Positions 60,205 through 64,000 of a DNA stretch of 64,000 nucleotides are shown here, in pieces. The notes under the pieces are model-generated. The model did no database searches. It was not told where the DNA came from and worked only from the letters and a program-made list of their open reading frames with translations. Source of the DNA: Bacteroidota bacterium (lineage in GTDB: Bacteria; Bacteroidota; Bacteroidia; Chitinophagales; Saprospiraceae); the NCBI GenBank assembly GCA_003045895.1, contig PZPC01000015.1:1-64000 (forward strand), in the 5' to 3' direction. Position 1 is the first letter of the stretch. Each line of letters starts with the position of its first letter. A program made the translations under genes and the position numbers.

Positions 60205-61926
60205 TTACTGCTTAATAATTTTCTCGGCGCGGAAGCCTTCGGGGCTGGCAATACCGATAAAGTAAGTGCCGGCAGGCAAGGCATTCACGTCGATCTCTAC
60301 CGTCTGGTTCAAGACTTGCTCGTACTGGTAGGTTTGGATCACTTTGCCCGTGATGTCCATCAGGCCTACATCTACCCGCTGCGCAGTTGCTGCCAGGTCG
60401 AAGGTAATGTTCAGGCGGCTTTGTACCGGATTGGGGGCAATGGTCACCTTGGCGGCCTCGAGGGCAGGCAGGTCTTCCGTACCTACTGGTGCCTCAAAAC
60501 CGAGGGTGTGTAAGCGAACGGCTACCGTCTGGCCCGCCCAACCGGTGTAGAGTTGGTCGAGGAATATGGGCGTCGTAGGGAAATTCAGGTAAGGAAGATC
60601 CTCCGAAGCCACGAAACGGGGGGCTACGCCGGTGCCAGCCTCGGTGCCGTCATAAGCGATCACAATGTAGTAGGCGCCATCGGGAACCAACTCAACGAAT
60701 TCGTCGCCGTCAACCAAGTCTTCTAACTGTACATAAACCAACTCGTCGGCCGTTTCATTGCCCGTGATGACATAAGAACCCAGTGCAATCGGCGTCAGGT
60801 CATTGAAACTTGCACCATTGGCCGCAAAATCAATCGTCCCGTCCGCATTGGAGTCCGCATCGTAAAGAATGACTGTAACTTGATCTGCAATGTTGTCGCC
60901 AGTAAACAAGGCAGCAGCATTACCAATACCAAAAGAAACCGTAGTCGCTACCCCGCCATCGGCGTCAGCAAGTACCAACGACCCCGCCTGGTAGGTGAAG
61001 TTGAAGGTAGAGGAGAAATCGGCGTCAGATGGTCCTACGGTTTGGTTCAGGTTGTTGTTGTCTACGGCGTAGGTGTATTCCGTCATCACAAATTTGCTCT
61101 CGATGGTTTCGCTGTTCTGGTCATTCGTCCAGGTGATGGTGTGTTCACCCAACTCGGTCGCCTGGTAGCTGCCTACCATATTGACGATTGAGTCTGACAA
61201 TGGCGCAATGCTGGAAGTGCCCGTCAGGGTAGCCTGGGCACCGCTGGGTGCCGTAATGACCGCTGAAACATTGACATCTACCATGTCTACGCTATTGGGG
61301 TTGACATAGTTGATCCGGAAAATGTTGACAGGTAGGGCTTCGCTCAGTGGCGTGTGGTAAGAATAGCTGGAAACCGGGTCGTAGAAAGACTTCACGGTGA
61401 AAGAGCCTGTCACGGTATTACCCGCATCCAATTCGCTGGTAATCAATTCACCGGTACTGCGGCCGACAAAAATGCCAGGAATGGTAACCGTACCAGATAG
61501 CGTACCGTCGCCACCGAGCATACCTACTACCGTCGCACCCGTTTGGGCAGGGTCAGCGTAGTGGTTCACGATAATACAAGCGATGGCGCCAGCTGCCTGA
61601 GCGTTGGCAATTTTGTTGACAAAACCGCAAACACCACGGCGGATCAGGGCAATTTTACCCGTAAGGTCTGTTACAATGGCTTCACAGCCCAGGCTGTCGG
61701 TAGCATCGTAAGCCCAAACGATCTCTCCTACAACCGTTTCGCTGAGGGTTGGTCCCCAAATTGGGTTGTCTGCATTGGCTACCTGGGTGCCGTAGTCATA
61801 AGTCCCGGTAATGGTTCCTGGCGAAAGGAGCTCAAAATCGACGGGGAATGGCGATTCGTCGTTGATCTGTGCCCACGCGGCAACTACCATTAAACAGGAA
61901 AACAGAAATGTAAGCGTTAATTTCAT
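60205..61926 (-). CDS. T9SS-secreted protein with protease-associated (PA) domain
   Basis: The 573-residue protein has a signal peptide (MKLTLTFLFSCLMVVAAWAQ), a PA domain near 70-190 (LTGKIALIRRGVCGFVNKIANAQAAGAIACIIVNH is characteristic), beta-sandwich segments in the middle (DVNVSAVITAPSGAQATLTGTS), and a T9SS type A sorting domain at the end (VTIAPNPVQSRLNITFDLA to GFRAEKIIKQ). No protease active site is seen, so it is a PA-containing surface or secreted protein, possibly a binding or adhesion factor. It is transcribed ahead of the other T9SS cargo gene, separated by a terminator. Confidence 0.87.
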   Translation of the reverse strand: MKLTLTFLFSCLMVVAAWAQINDESPFPVDFELLSPGTITGTYDYGTQVANADNPIWGPTLSETVVGEIVWAYDATDSLGCEAIVTDLTGKIALIRRGVCGFVNKIANAQAAGAIACIIVNHYADPAQTGATVVGMLGGDGTLSGTVTIPGIFVGRSTGELITSELDAGNTVTGSFTVKSFYDPVSSYSYHTPLSEALPVNIFRINYVNPNSVDMVDVNVSAVITAPSGAQATLTGTSSIAPLSDSIVNMVGSYQATELGEHTITWTNDQNSETIESKFVMTEYTYAVDNNNLNQTVGPSDADFSSTFNFTYQAGSLVLADADGGVATTVSFGIGNAAALFTGDNIADQVTVILYDADSNADGTIDFAANGASFNDLTPIALGSYVITGNETADELVYVQLEDLVDGDEFVELVPDGAYYIVIAYDGTEAGTGVAPRFVASEDLPYLNFPTTPIFLDQLYTGWAGQTVAVRLHTLGFEAPVGTEDLPALEAAKVTIAPNPVQSRLNITFDLAATAQRVDVGLMDITGKVIQTYQYEQVLNQTVEIDVNALPAGTYFIGIASPEGFRAEKIIKQ

Positions 61927-62168
61927 AATAGTCGATGAATTAAATAATTGATGAATGAAGACAAAAATAAATGTTCAGCAAGGTACTACAGGGATGAATC
62001 AATATTCCTTGCAATCAGATGTTTTTTAAAAAAAAACTGCAACCTTTGTCGGATTGATGTCGTCATTTAAATGACAACATGGTCGATTGGTTGGAAGTAT
62101 TGGTCGAAAATCACCATAAGAATGCTTTTTTACCCCTATTTTACACAATAATTTAAGTTGCTGCACCT

Positions 62169-62387
62169 ATGAAAAATAGAAATTTGTATATCGGGTGTTG
62201 TATGTTAGCTTGTAGTCTACTGGCTTACGGGTTTCTTTTTTATGTACAAATGTTCCAGGAATCTGAAGCGGCCATGGAAGAACTCCCACAACACCTGGTG
62301 GCCGTGATTGAACCTGCTGCGTCTCCTGATGTAAGTTTGCTCAAACACCTGATTTCCCTGCTTGTCCAATTGTTACCCGCCTCCTGA
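62169..62387 (+). CDS. Small membrane protein (72 residues)
   Basis: The product has a basic start (MKNRNLY), one hydrophobic helix (IGCCMLACSLLAYGFLFYVQ) and a polar, acidic stretch, then a second weakly hydrophobic end (LLKHLISLLVQLLPAS). No homologue family was recognised. The 242 nt upstream are AT-rich with no clear -7 box. Its last 15 nt overlap, tail to tail, the 3' end of the MBL hydrolase gene. It could be real or a chance frame. Confidence 0.5.
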   Translation: MKNRNLYIGCCMLACSLLAYGFLFYVQMFQESEAAMEELPQHLVAVIEPAASPDVSLLKHLISLLVQLLPAS

Positions 62388-63281
62388 TTCACCGTTTTCA
62401 ATACGCTTTTTTTGTCCATACCGGAGTAGCCCGGCTACGCTCATCCAACTGGGATTAGCGGCCTCGTATTTGGCCTGGTCAGCCAGACTGACACCTGCCA
62501 CTGCTAAATCTTCCATTACCATTTGCTGAAACAAGGGGGTAAGCCCGGCCACACCGCGTGGATCGTCCAGGTAGGGTTCCATCCAGGCTGCCCAACGCTG
62601 CAGCCGGTCTTCCAGTTCAACCAGGTGGTTGTCGGAATACAAAACCGGTCCGAAATGAGTCAGGTAGAGGGTTTTTAGGTTTAAGGAGCGAAGGAGCACG
62701 AGGCTTTGGTGCCAATCGGCTAAATCAATATCTGGTGGCGGGCAGGGTGGAATGACCACGCCAGCGTTGATGCGCACCCCCGCAACATCACCAGTAAAAA
62801 GCGCCGTATCGGTTTGCCAGGCAATGTGGTGGACGGCGTGACCTGGCGTATGCCAGGCTTGAAAATTGACGTCTCCAACCGCAATGATTTCGCCGTGAGC
62901 CACCTCCTGAATGCGTTCGGAATCGATGGCATTCATCTGTCCCCAGAGGGTGTCCATCTGGTCTTGGTAGATACGACGGGCAGAGGCCATCAAGCGCGCG
63001 GGCTGTGCCAGGTGCTTGCTACCCCGCGGGTGGACGTAAACAGTCGCTCCCCGGTGCGCAAACCACCAGGCTGCTCCGGCGTGGTCCAGGTGGATGTGGG
63101 TGAGAAATACGTGTTGGATTTCTTCTAATTGATAACCCAGTTGGGCTGCGCCAGCCCGCAGGCTGGGCAGGGTTGCGTGTGGGCCCGACTCTACCAAGAC
63201 AGGTCCGGCACTGGTTTCTACCAGAAAGGCCGCAATGTTCTCTGGAATGTCCTGGAAATGGAGGTCGATGGTATGAATCAT
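62373..63281 (-). CDS. MBL-fold metallo-hydrolase
   Basis: The 302-residue protein starts at MIHTIDLHFQDIPENIAAFLVE. Metal-binding motif THIHLDHAG gives H62, H64, D66 and H67; further ligands are the His in WHTPGHAVHHI, the Asp in LFTGDVAG and the His in YLTHFGPV. The pattern fits the glyoxalase II-like/beta-lactamase superfamily; the substrate is unknown. The longer frame starting at 63440 was rejected because a TACTTTTG -7 box lies within it, 41 nt upstream of this start. Confidence 0.9.
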   Translation of the reverse strand: MIHTIDLHFQDIPENIAAFLVETSAGPVLVESGPHATLPSLRAGAAQLGYQLEEIQHVFLTHIHLDHAGAAWWFAHRGATVYVHPRGSKHLAQPARLMASARRIYQDQMDTLWGQMNAIDSERIQEVAHGEIIAVGDVNFQAWHTPGHAVHHIAWQTDTALFTGDVAGVRINAGVVIPPCPPPDIDLADWHQSLVLLRSLNLKTLYLTHFGPVLYSDNHLVELEDRLQRWAAWMEPYLDDPRGVAGLTPLFQQMVMEDLAVAGVSLADQAKYEAANPSWMSVAGLLRYGQKKRIENGESGGG

Positions 63282-63322
63282 AAGGTAGTGAAATGCCCGG
63301 CGTCGGGTAAAATGGCAAGGTA

Positions 63323-63330
63323 CAAAAGTA
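63323..63330 (-). promoter_or_regulatory. -7 box for the MBL hydrolase gene
   Basis: On the minus strand this reads TACTTTTG, an exact TAnnTTTG match, 41 nt before the chosen start. Confidence 0.55.
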
Positions 63331-63446
63331 GTAAATGTGAAAAAAATGTCCAGGTGAAAATGATTTATAGGTATTCCGATCCTGGCGGGTTGAATAAACG
63401 GAATGGTCGTTCTGACTTTTTTAGCGCTGGTATACCCCATTCTTGT

Positions 63447-63454
63447 TATCTTTG
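63447..63454 (+). promoter_or_regulatory. -7 box for the response regulator gene
   Basis: TATCTTTG, a TAnnTTTG match, 29 nt before ATG 63484. Confidence 0.55.
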
Positions 63455-63483
63455 GTAGTCACTAATAAGCACCCTACACCCAT

Positions 63484-64000
63484 ATGACCTGCCTCATTAT
63501 CGATGATAACCCGCTCGCCCGACTGGCACTGAGGAACATGACTTCTGAAATAGAAGGCCTGCATCTTGCCGGTGAATGCGAGAGTGCCATGCAAGCCTAT
63601 AATTTCCTGAAAGCCCAGCCCTGTGATCTCCTTCTGCTCGACGTAGAAATGCCAGGCATGAGCGGACTGGAACTGCTGAAAAGCCTGGAAAAACACCCGC
63701 TGATTATTCTCGTCACCTCCAAAACAGCATATGCTGTAGATGGTTTTGAAATGCAGGTGGTGGACTATCTCGTTAAACCCGTTACGATGCCACGGTTGTT
63801 AAAAGCAGTGAATTTGGCAATGGAACGCCATAAAGACCAATACCCAGCTAACCATTTCTTTGCCAGGGTAGATAGCCTGCTCGTCCGTATTGATTTTCAG
63901 CACATCCTGTTTGTCCATGCGCTCGGCGATTATGTCGTCTTTCAGACGGAAGATAAAAAGTATCCTGTTCACCTGACCATGAAGGCCGTGGAGGAGCGGC
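63484..64000 (+). CDS. LytTR-family response regulator (3' end beyond window)
   Basis: The visible 172 codons begin MTCLIIDDNPLARLALRNM. The receiver domain has acidic D7/D8, phospho-acceptor D53 in LLLLDVEMPG, Thr in VTSKTAYAVDGF and the conserved Lys in DYLVKPV. After residue 130 a LytTR DNA-binding domain begins (FFARVDSLLVRIDFQHILFVHALGDYVVFQTEDKKYPVHLTMKAVEE), which is cut by the window end. A sensor histidine kinase of the LytS type would be the expected partner, probably downstream of the window. Confidence 0.92.
   Translation, partial: MTCLIIDDNPLARLALRNMTSEIEGLHLAGECESAMQAYNFLKAQPCDLLLLDVEMPGMSGLELLKSLEKHPLIILVTSKTAYAVDGFEMQVVDYLVKPVTMPRLLKAVNLAMERHKDQYPANHFFARVDSLLVRIDFQHILFVHALGDYVVFQTEDKKYPVHLTMKAVEER

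Overview
The window reads as a chromosome segment from a Bacteroidota bacterium, most likely a Saprospiria/Lewinella-type marine or aquatic member. The evidence is: two proteins with C-terminal type IX secretion (T9SS) sorting domains that are otherwise typical secreted proteins, plus a third with a T9SS domain but no visible signal peptide; the gliding protein GldC; a PorV/PorQ-like barrel; a DUF4249 lipoprotein; a class II aldolase; and many starts preceded by the Bacteroidota -7 promoter box TAnnTTTG. The genus is inference. Most of the window is core or housekeeping DNA. No rRNA, tRNA, CRISPR array, transposase or prophage gene was seen by eye.

Layout. 0-3.4 kb: a Dna2-like nuclease-helicase, followed by a palindrome-ended 131 bp element. 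3.6-7.9 kb: a visibly more AT-rich block with an ArsR regulator, a DnaQ-type exonuclease, the two remnants of an internally deleted cNMP/CBS/DUF294 gene, and a propionyl/acetyl-CoA synthetase. 8-12.7 kb: VOC protein, MscS channel, a 49-residue membrane peptide with a sodium:solute symporter, and a secreted unknown. 12.8-16.4 kb: smc. 16.4-20.8 kb (minus): a three-gene unit ending in a TIR-TPR-short-chain dehydrogenase fusion, the most unusual protein here. 20.9-24.5 kb: dicarboxylate/amino acid symporter, hemE, accD. 24.6-32.2 kb: M14 peptidase, cupin-MarR pair, SGNH esterase divergent from a LolD/YbbP-type ABC pair. 32.4-37.3 kb: dnaG, an M43 metalloprotease without a signal peptide, fba. 37.4-44.2 kb: GNAT, trxB, membrane-anchored subtilase, gldC, an NAD(P)-binding protein, DUF4249 and RNase D. 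44.4-52.9 kb: AsmA-like protein, thioesterase, lipB, TolB-like lipoprotein, GH1 glucosidase, PorV-like barrel. 52.9-58.1 kb: a tight plus-strand run of aldo/keto reductase, FAD oxidoreductase, arginine deiminase and a double-ATPase ABC protein. 58.2-64 kb: two T9SS cargo proteins, a small membrane protein, an MBL hydrolase and a LytTR response regulator cut by the window end.

Two themes go beyond ordinary annotation. First, the TIR-TPR-SDR chain joins a domain class known for NAD+ cleavage or signalling to a complete-looking NAD(P)-dependent dehydrogenase, behind a TlpA-like lipoprotein gene. Second, a family of related short intergenic elements with terminal inverted repeats occurs three times (5.7 kb, 48.6 kb, 52.9 kb), in one case directly against a promoter -7 box. 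Several genes (dnaG, rnd, lipB and the fused ABC ATPase) have no usable ATG start, which suggests non-ATG initiation on very short leaders.
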